Positions 1-9,996 of a stretch of DNA of 64,000 bases are shown here, piece after piece (the first letter of the stretch is position 1; the number at the start of each line of letters is the position of its first letter). The notes below the pieces were generated by a model, which worked only from the letters and a program-made list of their open reading frames with translations, was not told the origin of the DNA and made no database searches. Origin of the DNA: Polyporus tsugae (Eukaryota > Basidiomycota > Agaricomycetes > Polyporales > Polyporaceae); the NCBI GenBank assembly GCA_024305745.1, contig JAHRBS010000013.1, positions 1,798,001 to 1,862,000 of the forward strand, written 5' to 3'. A program made the position numbers and the translations under genes.

Positions 1-862
1 CACGAGATTCTCAATCACCACACTAAGAGCGCAAGTCTTTGAATTAGTGTCAACGAAGACAGCGGACTCCAGTGATTGAAAAGTACCAGTCCAATCGAGA
101 CAAAATGGAGCTCTTGCCGAAAGTTTCGCGTCGTATACGACACTGCCACATTGTCCACTATCCGATCGGAGACCTCATAGGCATTATGCCCCCTCCCCCT
201 GCCCTTGTGAAAATCAGTACGTAGTCAACATCAAGTCAACATGGCCGTTCCGTCCCGTCTTCGTACGCGGACTGGCGCGCAGGGAGCTGTGACAGTGCTA
301 CATCCGCCAGGTTGCCTGCTGGGCCCGCCGGTGACCTTGGCAATGCGAGGACAATCTTTGCTAACGCTACGCGGGGTTGCGGTCACTTGCCTTTTTGCCG
401 ATCGTTGTCGAGCCTAAGGTAGGCCGAGGCCAGGAAATGCTCTTGCATGCTGGACGAGGATGCTGGAGTTTCTTGATCATGATCGTCTGAGTAGTCGTGT
501 TTACCCACCTGGGATGTCGCCGTCATTTTTAGGCGTCATCGCACCCACCCGTTCAGCAGCTTCGTATGGGGGACCCGCCAGGATAACGGTCGGACTGCTT
601 CCCAATTTGATCGCTTGCCCTGCGGCCACACATGGGCGAGACTGCCGCTGCTCCCCGTTCCTCGCCGTCGCAGCGACCGGTCCATAACTTTGGCGCAGTC
701 CAGGGAAGGTATGGATGAAAATCCTGATGAAAATCCACTAAACATACTGGTACATTGAATACATGCAGTGCGATTTGATGACTGGGGGACATACCATTAA
801 TAATTTACTATTCCGATGCTGAGCAAATCCGATAGATTGTCCCGTGAAACACGAATCTCGAA
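1..862. other. Left-edge intergenic stretch
   Basis: No convincing coding region is seen on either strand. The short open frames here (for example 460-687) show no recognisable domain, no plausible splice chain and no fungal-type composition. The right end is probably 3' flanking sequence of the minus-strand gene that stops at 863. No repeat or RNA gene was recognised. Confidence 0.5.
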
Positions 863-2014
863 TCATAGCTGACCCGCCTCCGGGCACGATGACCCTCCCC
901 ACACCTCCCTCCACGCCTGACTGCTCTTCGCACACACCTCCCCGACGACGCGCCACAGCCCGACGAGGCCCGGCACATCTAGGATAGGGAGCGGCATGTC
1001 GGGCGAATTGGGTATGCATACCGCGAGCCCCGCGCGGAGCGACCGCAGAGCGGATTTCGACGGGTCCGAGAAGGATGCAAGGAGCCTTGGCAGACCATGC
1101 TCCTCCTCGTCCGCACTCGTGCTCGCATCTGTGTCTGTGCCGCTCTCGCTACTGCCGTCCTGCTCGTCTACACCAGCGGGGGGCATTCCCCGGGATAGAA
1201 GTTGCGCGGTCGTATGCCCCGGGAACAGGACCGACTCGGCTTCTCCTGGGTCAGAATGCGTAAGGAGATGTAGCGCGGGGCTATCTAGGTCGACAGACAG
1301 CAGAGAAGAGAAGAATGACAAGAGTGGGATGTGGATACGTGGATGGGGCGAGGCCCGGCGGGCAGAGGGGGGCGCGAGGGAGGACGAGACGCTGCTGTTC
1401 GTCCGGATGCGAGAGTGCGAGCGAGAACGTCGCTGTGGTCGGAGGACCCAGTAATGTTTTGCGGCGGTGTTGGGGGATTGGGGTGCGGAGAGCTTGCGTG
1501 CGCGATGAGGTGTTCGGAGTGGACTCACGAAAGAAACGTCGATGTTCCCCGCGCCGATGCGTTGCACCTGCTCCTCGAGCACCCACGACTCGTCGTCCGT
1601 GGCTGACGAGCCTGCGGTGTGATCTGAGTCTGTGCTGAGCTCCCATAGCTCGACGTCGATCTCCACTTCGTTGTCCGAAACTTGGGATACACGGTGTCGT
1701 GTGATCTCCCCGCCGCCGTCGGAGGTGGATGTAGCAGCACCCGTGGCGTTGGACGAAGTCCGGCGGCATGAGCGGGAAGAAACCGAATCTGACGGCTGAA
1801 AATCGGTGGGCACGGAGAAGAGACTTGATCCGGGGCTTAGGGGGCTGGGAGGACTCGAGGGTGGGTTGGGGAAGATGTAAATGGAATGGTCGGGGGATAA
1901 GGGGTTCAAGGACCTCATCAAGTTGTCGTGAGTGCCATTTCCGTCATGCTCTGCAGCCAATGAAGGTGTCCTCGACACTGGTGATGGGCGTTGATGAACG
2001 TAATATGCGGCCAT
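863..2014 (-). CDS. Serine-rich hypothetical protein, 383 aa
   Basis: A single uninterrupted frame of 383 codons from ATG at 2014 to a stop at 863. No enzymatic or binding domain is recognised. The protein is rich in Ser, Pro, Asp and Glu. Residues about 40-100 are a Ser/Pro low-complexity stretch, a motif VEIDVELWELSTDSD follows, then an Arg/Ser-rich segment (RPQRRSRSHSRIR) and a hydrophobic patch near residue 230 (IPLLSFFSSLLSVD). An acidic Ser/Asp/Glu run (SGTDTDASTSADEEE) precedes the C-terminus. Composition and length favour a real, largely disordered fungal protein, possibly phosphorylated. The antisense strand also holds open frames, but these look like GC-driven shadows. Function unknown. 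Confidence 0.6.
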   Translation of the reverse strand: MAAYYVHQRPSPVSRTPSLAAEHDGNGTHDNLMRSLNPLSPDHSIYIFPNPPSSPPSPLSPGSSLFSVPTDFQPSDSVSSRSCRRTSSNATGAATSTSDGGGEITRHRVSQVSDNEVEIDVELWELSTDSDHTAGSSATDDESWVLEEQVQRIGAGNIDVSFVSPLRTPHRARKLSAPQSPNTAAKHYWVLRPQRRSRSHSRIRTNSSVSSSLAPPSARRASPHPRIHIPLLSFFSSLLSVDLDSPALHLLTHSDPGEAESVLFPGHTTAQLLSRGMPPAGVDEQDGSSESGTDTDASTSADEEEHGLPRLLASFSDPSKSALRSLRAGLAVCIPNSPDMPLPILDVPGLVGLWRVVGEVCAKSSQAWREVWGGSSCPEAGQL

Positions 2015-3586
2015 AGTAGATCAATAGAAAGGCGGAAAGGAGGTAGTAGAGCGTTGGGGCCTCGTGCAAGAGATTGGATTTGCTTTTAGCTTCGGAGGAG
2101 GACAGGAACGTGGGCGAGCGGTGAAACACGATGTAGAGATTGTGTAGAGATGGAATCCAGAGCAATCGAGGCAGCGTTCAACTGGGTGCCCGAGAGCTGT
2201 CTGGACAAGGATTGGAACCTCACCTATCGGTATCCCGAATTCGAAGGTCTTGAGCGATGCTCGCGCGATACTCAATTGCACAAGCCGGGAAACCATATAT
2301 GGAGGGGCCCCGCCGAGCAGCCCCGCGGATTGTTGTTGGGCAAGGACTCGTCAAAGTCACCTCAGAGTTCTGAGCGAGAGTCGAAAAGTGAAGAGGAAGG
2401 ACTGAGAGTTGAGATTGTTGACTGCGCAAGGAGAGGATATGTAGGCGACGGCGGCGGTGGTCGAGAGCCACCTCGAGCGGTCGCTGGCGCCTCTGTGCTT
2501 TGAGTTTCTCTGCCACCCCCGTCCTCCTCGGTCCTCCGAGCCCAGTTCCCCTTGACTGAGACCATCCAAGCCCTCATCTAGGCTATGTTTTTCACACTTT
2601 CGTGATTTATAGAAGAGCACCCCACCTGTGGTCTAGACAGTATCTCTGGCGTACAGCTAACTAGTACTCTTGCCGTACGGTTGCTCTGCGTGTCGAAACC
2701 ACGCGTCCAAGTTCAAAGCGGCCTCAGCGAACGGTGTCAGCCATCGGCAGTGTAGCAAGTGGGGAATTATATTCCCATGTATACACGACGTGTGCGATGA
2801 ACGAGCTATCGACATGCCGTTGCAAGTGAGATGCACGTTTCGGTTCCAATCCGGCATGATACATACTGACAAGCACCGTCCCAGGTTATATGCATCTACA
2901 TAGGCTTCGCTAGCTCCCAGGGAGCCAAGCTGTATATGCCATATAAATACAGCTCGTTCCATGTATTCACCCCCGTTAACGCCGCTCGCTGGGGGAAGTA
3001 GGAAATGTCCTCTCCCACAAAGCTTCACTGTCCATGCGCCGTTTTGGTCCAGACACCGCCCAACCACCCGGTCGCATCTCCAGCAACCCGGAGTTGTCCT
3101 GTATCCGCGACGGCTCCGTCTTGTCCATTGACCCATCATGTCCGTGTCCACTAAGAATCTTTTGCCGTCGTTGAAACAGAATCTACCCGTGTCCGCGGCC
3201 CAGAGACTTTCCATACGTCACTGACGTCTCGACGCGCGCTCGTGTCCGAGTCGAAGGTGTTGCAACGACGGAACCTCAGTATTCTCCCTCCCTAGGCACG
3301 GTCGCTATGTAAGTCGCATAACTTAACTGGCATTGCGCCGTAACTGCGCTTCGCTGTCCCCCCTTCCCCTCTTCTTCCGCGGTTTCACCTGGTTCGTCAC
3401 AGGAACTTCACCTGCATTTACCCGCATCACGCCTGCGCCTGCGCAGGTTGGACCACTCCTCAAGAGTATACATCCGTGGGGTGTGCTCTTCCGTCTACCC
3501 GGCTGCTGGCAGATGCGGGTCTCCTTTACCCTCTGACAGCTTGCACGTCCTCTCTTTCGTGCTCCCGACTTCCTCTGCGTGCAGAG
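2015..3586. other. Intergenic stretch between two genes
   Basis: The left part should hold the promoter of the minus-strand gene starting at 2014 and the right part that of the plus-strand gene at 3587. The longest frame, 185 codons at 2657-3214 on the minus strand, is Trp/Cys/Arg-rich, matches no family I know and has no splice partners, so I do not call it. CT-rich runs around 3355-3385 and 3535-3575 are compatible with a fungal core promoter for the downstream gene. Confidence 0.45.
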
Positions 3587-5313
3587 ATGGGCTACATTCC
3601 TTACCGCAGCAAGGGTGAGCTCCATAGTCTTGTCTAATAATTTCTGATGTTCAATAAGTCTCAAGCCGTCAGCACTCAAGACGAAGAATCAGCCTCCCCC
3701 ACCGTCCTCGATATCTGGCTGTTCTTCAACATTGCCGGAGACCAGATTCTCCTTCCTTTGCTTGTCCTCACCTTCCTTTTCTCTCGCGCTGTAACTCGAA
3801 ATCCAAACGTCATCAATGTTTGTGTAACTTGGATCGTCGCCGGCATCGCGTCTTCCCTCCTGTGCGTCTATCCGATCTTATCCTCGGCCGGAGATCATTT
3901 GCGCTGACCCTTCAAAGGTTCTACAAAGGTCAGCATGTTGGTCCGGAGCCAGAAAAGGACATATGCATCGCGCAAATGGCCCTCATCGCTTCCGCCCCGC
4001 CTATGTAAGCGACCAGTAGGGCTATATGCTGTCCTTGCTGATGTATTCCCGCATAGGACTTCCGTTGCGGCACTTGCGCTCGTATATTACACTTGGTCTA
4101 CGTTTCGACATTCCAATGATACTGGTCCAAGAGCGCTGATGGCCCGTTTGGCCACTATATGCGTGCGTTTTCTTGATGCACGGCCTTAACGAGCATTCTC
4201 TGAGATACCAAGGTAGCTCCTCGTAGCACCATATGTTGTATATGTCTGCTTTGTCGCCGTCGGTCTATACGTAAGTATGGGTGCTCGGATTTGGTGATGA
4301 TCATGTTGATGCCTTATACTTCTAGCTCGGCCTGCAACATCCGGAGAAGGTGGATCGTGCACGGCATTTATTCTATTGCTCCGTAGACATTGCCATCTTG
4401 TGAGCCTACTTCAGGTCCTGGTTTGACATTCACTTATCATGCTCTAAATGCGACAGCAACAACGCGATTGGTTTCTTCACAGCAGGCGTTTGCCTTCTGG
4501 CCACTGCTCTTCAAGGTGCGCTTACGGCAGTACAGTCTCTCTGAATCGCTTTGGGATATTGAAATACGGATACTGGAATGCGGATGTGGATGCCAGGACA
4601 TCTGCTCGTTATGCTATCGCATAGGTGGATATCCCTTCGTCGTATAGCCCCCGCCACCAGCGTCGATCTTCAGTTGACTATCCGCGTTGGAGTGTTCGTA
4701 GGTTATGTCGTTGCAACCTCCAGGTAAGGCCGCCTGTGGACCCTCGACCGAGAGGGACTCGATTCGCTGACGGCAATGACATAGTGTGATGATGTCCACT
4801 TTCTCTCGTACCGTGAATGCCACCAGCGTTTTTCCTGACCTGTTCGGTACTTCTGGTGAGCGTTCTGCACTCCTCCATGCTGGCTACATTTGCATTGACT
4901 CACTCGCATCTGGTAGCCGGGACGATGGTCTTCCTCGTATTCGCTACACAGCCCGTATGTACCTCTCCCATCAAAGTACTAACTGGACTACATCTGACAC
5001 CGTTCAGGATGTACTTCGTGCATGGACGCGCATTCTTCTCTTCCCTTTCACTTCCTGCCGCGCCTCCTACAAACAGAGCCGTCTTCCATCCCGCACCCCC
5101 ACTCCGGCACCTTCGTTTGACGACAGTCTCCTCAAACGCACCGACGGCAACGTAAGCGAGAAGGCACGCCTCGCGGCCTTGCATGCCTACTTTGTCGCGC
5201 AAGTGAGCAGCGCCGGCAGCGGTGTTGAAGTCATCAAGCGACCCGAGGACGCTTTCATCCTCGGAAGGCGGGCGTGGGGTGCTGATGGCGAATGGGGGGC
5301 ACATTGGCGTTGA
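3587..5313 (+). CDS. Seven-transmembrane protein of a basidiomycete family, many exons
   Basis: An intron-rich gene for an integral membrane protein, with hydrophobic segments spread over short exons. Helix 1 reads FFNIAGDQILLPLLVLTFLF, followed by VTRNPNVINVCVTWIVAGIA. An exon junction then gives SSLL joined to FYKGQHVGPEPEKDICIAQ, and later TSVAALALVYYTW, VAPYVVYVCFVAVGLY, GVCLLATALQ and RVGVFVGYVVATS. The last exon encodes a soluble tail ending GADGEWGAHWR before the stop at 5311-5313. The pattern, with a conserved loop GQHxGPEP and helices closed by GT...AG introns of about 50 bp, is familiar from expanded seven-helix families of mushrooms. It is not a STE3 pheromone receptor by motif. 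The start is uncertain: the Met at 3587 puts the first donor out of frame, whereas the Met at 3647 opens the frame directly. Ligand and role unknown. Confidence 0.7.
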
Positions 5314-5912
5314 GGGATTCGTTCTTTTGTAGGATCGTTGGTTGCGATTCGCTTAGTTCAAGCTTTTCTGTTCCTTGGACCCCGCATTTCTTATTCAAAA
5401 GCAATGTCCTACTATCTACTGTATCTGCCACCCTGTTATTTGGATCCACTTTAAGACTCAGAATCGTAGCACTATTGAAGAGCATTGTTACCACTTGTGA
5501 TATGACTTCCCTTGCCTGAGGACTTATGCAGCTCAATCCCGTCGTAACCCTCCTACCCTTTGCTTCCCGGCGTCGCTTCACCCTTGGGAAACGGATGCTA
5601 AGAAGCAGGCGCCCTACTGTGCAATCTCCGGGTCATAGACAGCAGAGAAGAACGATCTTATGAGCAAGATTTTATCTCGAGTTTAAGAATCGACGTCGAC
5701 GTCTTCCATTCTCTCCATGTCCATCGTGATGCTTCAAGGCAACTTTGATAGATAAATACATATCTGGAGCAAGAAATAGATACATTCGATGGTATTATAC
5801 ACTGTCTATAGGTTAGAAATGATAGAAAAGAATGTGTGAGGGAAGAAATAATAGAAAAGAATGTGTGTGGGAAGAGATGGGTACAATACAATCCGAACCC
5901 GTGGAGTCGCTA
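5314..5912. other. Convergent intergenic stretch
   Basis: 3' flanks of two convergent genes. It holds a 29-bp tandem duplication at 5817-5874, listed separately, and no convincing coding region. Confidence 0.5.
5817..5874. repeat. Tandem duplication, two 29-bp units
   Basis: Two adjacent 29-bp copies (5817-5845 and 5846-5874) differ at only two positions. Each carries a core GATAGAAAAGAATGTGTG-like sequence. They lie just downstream of the stop of the minus-strand TmpL-like gene, in its probable 3' UTR. Recent slippage or local duplication is the simplest explanation. Confidence 0.85.
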
Positions 5913-8900
5913 TTATGAATCCCAAATGGCTCCAAACGCAGGAATGCCCCTGCTCGTCATACCGTACACGACCTTTTGAGTGAGCCTCTGGTTCGAAATA
6001 ATGCAGACCGCTTCGGCGTCGAACTCCTTGACCAGGCGGTAGGTCAGCTTCACCATGTCGGGCTTGCCGTGCTTGCGCGTGTCTGCCAGGAAGCGCCGTC
6101 GCCGTCAGCTTCACCTGTTACACATTCAATGGAAGGGAACAAAGTATGCGTACCGTAGACGACAGCCCCCGGGGAGGCGGCAAGGAGTTGGTCGACGAGC
6201 TTGTCGCCGAACGTCTCACGGACGTTGGGGGACGTCCAAAGGAGCCGAATAGGCACGCGCTGCTCGAGGATGCATGGCGCGCACGGGCCGATGCCGCTTC
6301 CAGTCGCCACGAACACCACACGGCGGAAGAGCGGTGTAATCCTGAGCACGCCATAGCAGGGAACACCACGGACCCAGAGCTTTTGTGGCGGTTGCTGGAT
6401 CATCTTGCTCGTCCAATCCCCAGCACGCGATACGACAAGCGAATAGCCAGTTTTCCCTGGCTCAGAGATAGTGGCGAAGCCGTGCCATTCCATGAGGGGG
6501 TTATCCGAGATGCGAGTGAAGTGGCCGGGCCGCGGCGTGACTGCACACGTAGGGACCCGTCAGAAGACGAACGAGAGATGAAGGGACACTGACGTACCGT
6601 AATCGAAGTACAGCCTGACCGCGTGCTTGGAAAGCACTTCTGCGCGCACAGGAACCTTCCGCAATCTCAACCACGGGAGGATGATCGAGCATGTCATGAT
6701 TGTGACTAGCCAGAAGGGCGGCGCATGGACGAGCGCGTGGCCTAGAGTTTCGCCGGGAGAGCGGTAGTCGTTCGTTAGAAGTACAACCTGAAATCAAGGT
6801 GAGCCATCGCGCGCATACTCCATGCATATCGTACGTGCCTGACACCACACCAAGGCGGTAGTAGACCATCCCAAGAAACGGTGCGTGCGCTCGAAGGCGT
6901 CGTGATGGCTGGTGCGAACTTTGGGGTATGCGAAAAGCACAATACCGATCAAGATCATGAGGATGAAATAAGTTATTGCAACCGTAGCAATGGATGTCTG
7001 TAGTTCGGATGAGTATCGTTTCATACGGTGATAGATGTAATCAGGGCTCACCCGCCCCTTATTGAGCAACTCCCTTGTAGCTTGGACAGTGAATAGGATG
7101 AGCCAGACCAGCCCGCTGATAGCGCATCCTGAATGGACTTTGAACGGGCAATGGAAGCTTCAACTTCATGTTCTGGCTCAAACAAGGAGAGATAAACTCA
7201 CAGCCTCCGATGTGGTAGACTCTGCCAGCCACTCGGCGGATCGTCAACGGCCACCTGACCAGACGCTGTCAGTAGTACAATCGGCACAGAACGAACAAAA
7301 TCCTCACGTCCTCGGCACCGAACATGCCACGGTGAAGAAGGCATTAATCACGTAGTCCTGACGCATGAGAATCGCGCAGAAAAGGTTCGCCACGACGATG
7401 AGACCGAACTGCTGAGCGTTCGCGCCGCCTTTGACAAGCGTCGCGATGAATACCGCCATATTGGCGATGAACACGACGCTGAAGAGCCTGCGGTACAACG
7501 AGAAGACCTGGTGGCGGATGTTGCGGAAGTAATGGCCGTTGGTCTTTTCCGGGAGCTCGTCGTCCTCATAGCCATCCCAGACGTTCCCGGCTTCGTGGGC
7601 TGAGGACACCTCGCTCTTCTCTGGAGTGGCCGAGATCGAGGAGGTTGAAGTGACTTCCGACTTCGCCTGCAGGGTGAGGACGGCGCCTGCGTCGTCCTTG
7701 ATGTCCATTTTGTAGACGGGAACAGGATGTGGCAAAGAGGACAGGACGTCCGCGAGGAGCTTGCCATCGTATGGAGAAGGGCTGTAGAACGCTGGCTTCG
7801 TGGGTGTTAGGGCGGCTTGCTCCTTCTCTGCCTGGTCCCTGCTCATTTTGTCAAGCGCCATCTGATGGAGAGCACGCTTGTCGATTTTCCCGTTACTGGT
7901 GTAAGGGAAGTCGTTCATGGTGATGTACTGCGTTGGAACCGCATAGTAAGGCTGGATGAGCGAAGCAGCAGCGCTTACAGATTCGGTCTTGACGGTCTCG
8001 GGGGTCATGAAACCCCACAATTCGTTTTCAATCTGACAAATGTGTAGGGTCAGGTGGGTTTCAGAGTTTGACTGCGGACGACGTACCAGTAAGGCGGTTG
8101 CGTTCTTGACTGAAGTGCAAGTCTGTATGGACACTACATTAGGGACATGTTTCAGGGAGCAAGCGGGACAGGAATTTGTTACCTGCATCGCCGCAGAAAC
8201 ACCATCCAGCTCCACACGGAAGCCCTGTGCATGTGGACAAGAAGGTACTAAGGAGCATGCTTCTGATTAGCTGCATTCTGACGTACCTTGACCTTGACCT
8301 GGTCATCGACGCGACCCAAGTGCTCGAGTTCTCCGTTATCGCGCCACCTTCCGAGATCTCCGGTATTGAACATGTAGCTCCTGAGGTATGGAGGGCGGTT
8401 TGAATTCGCTGCGCAGCTTCGAACCAAGGGGTATGAGGCAACTCACCCGTCGTTCTTGAACGGATCCAGCTTGTAACGCTCGGACGTCTTCTCCGGGAGA
8501 TTTAGATAACCTTTGCTCACACATGCCCCTCCAGCCCACATGACCCCGGGCTCAGCGATAGGCACCGGGTTCATGTCCTCGTCTAGGACGTAAACATTTG
8601 TGTTGGGTACGGGCCCGCCGATGGTCAGAACAGTGCCTGCCGTGTGCAGGTGAACGGTGTTGACGATGGTGATCTGCGTAAGGGGCGGCGATCAACCTGC
8701 GCTCATAGAAAGCAGACGTGGGAGAGATGAACCTCCGTGGGACCACAACAGTTATAATAGTGCGCGGCCTTGCCCCACTTCTCCGCAAGTGCTGCGTTTT
8801 AGTGACGATGAGCAGAATCAGCATGGCATCGGCGTGCAGACGTACGTAAAGGACATGGCTCCCCAGCTGTTGCGACGACCTTGATATTGGGGTAATCGAC

Positions 8901-9996
8901 GGGGTCATGAGGAGCTAGACGAGAACAGTTCAGTGTCCGTCCCAGACAAGCTCCGTCACGAACGCGTACCCATCATGCTTGGCGTCGCTGAAAATACCCA
9001 CTACGTCAGGTGAGGAACACATAATAGGTACCGGAGTTCACTGACCAATGACAATGTCGACAGTCTTCATGACCGCGCGCCATTCCTTAGACGACTTGCC
9101 GCGAACGCACAGAGTGCATCCGTTGCTGAGACTTCCAAGGATTTCCTGAGACGTTTGAAGGGCATCAGAGAAGGTTTGTGAGCGTTAGTGTCGAACCTTA
9201 CCCATGCGGCCATGTCAAACGCAACGTTCAACAGTTGTGACACCCTGCGCCCCGGGCGCATCTCGATGTTGCCCGGGGACAGACATACGACTGGGGACAA
9301 AGTCAACTGCTGCCATATGTGAATCAGGTGAATGGATGCTTACGATTGGTGACGTTGCTGTGCATGACCTCGACACCCTTTGGCTTGCCGGTTGTCCCTG
9401 TGCATAACAGGTAAGTCAAGCTCTATCAGTTGGTCTCGGCGGTCATATGACTCACCAGAAGTGTAAATGATGTAGATGCTATCCGTCGGAGCACTGAGAT
9501 CCTTCGGCTTCGCAGCATCTGGTGGTAACTCCGAGATGTCCTCCAGACAAAACGCGGGGATACCAGTAACGCGGTGGACATAGTCTTTCAAGGTCAGCAC
9601 CAGTTTGGCCAGCGAATCCTCCAGGACATATTCCAAGGTTGACTGGGTGACGATCGAGCCATCGAGTGGCGCGTAGGTGCCGCCGGCCTTCAAGACAGCG
9701 ACGATGCCGACGACCATAAGGATAGACCGCTGGACTAGAAGGCAGACACGGACGCCGGGGCGAACACCGAGGGCACGGAGATGGTTGGCGAGGATGTTTG
9801 CCTGGCGGTCCAGTTCGCCATATGTGATGGAGTCGGCAAGATGTTCCACTGCGACCACGTCGGGTTGTGCGCCAGCGTGGTGCTCGAAGGCATGGTGAAC
9901 GCAGCCGAAGGGGGCGCGCTCGCGAGCCCCGTAGCTGAACCGGTCGAACAGTTGCTGGTCCTCGGGCGTCAGAGCGCGGAGAGTGGCGGTGGCCAT
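5913..9996 (-). CDS. TmpL-like membrane flavoprotein: adenylation domain + TM + FNR-type reductase
   Basis: A large multi-exon gene. The N-terminus is an AMP-forming adenylation domain: [19 protein letters not shown], the phosphate-loop exon YTSG spliced to [14 protein letters not shown], the segment [18 protein letters not shown], and the closing A10 motif [12 protein letters not shown] with its catalytic Lys. No carrier-protein motif (LGGxS) follows. Instead there is a linker of about 110 residues, then several transmembrane helices ([49 protein letters not shown]). The C-terminus is a ferredoxin-reductase-like module with a nucleotide-binding motif [15 protein letters not shown] and the end [11 protein letters not shown]. 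This layout matches fungal TmpL, implicated in redox homeostasis, and the related TmpA flavoproteins of Aspergillus. ATG is at 9996-9994 and the stop at 5913-5915. Substrate of the adenylation domain is unknown. Confidence 0.8.

Noticed and set aside
2657..3214. 185-codon minus-strand frame
   Set aside because: Trp/Cys-rich translation without recognisable motif, no splice partners and no homologue recalled.
3587..5313. Assignment of the seven-helix gene as a STE3 pheromone receptor
   Set aside because: The N-terminal helices and the GQHVGPEPEKD loop do not fit STE3; it belongs to another mushroom membrane family.
6146..6592. 148-codon plus-strand frame opposite the reductase part of the TmpL-like gene
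   Set aside because: Charged mirror of conserved minus-strand coding sequence (TGSGIGP motif).
5913..9996. Calling the TmpL-like gene a true nonribosomal peptide synthetase
   Set aside because: There is no carrier (LGGxS) or condensation domain; after the adenylation domain come helices and a flavin-reductase module.
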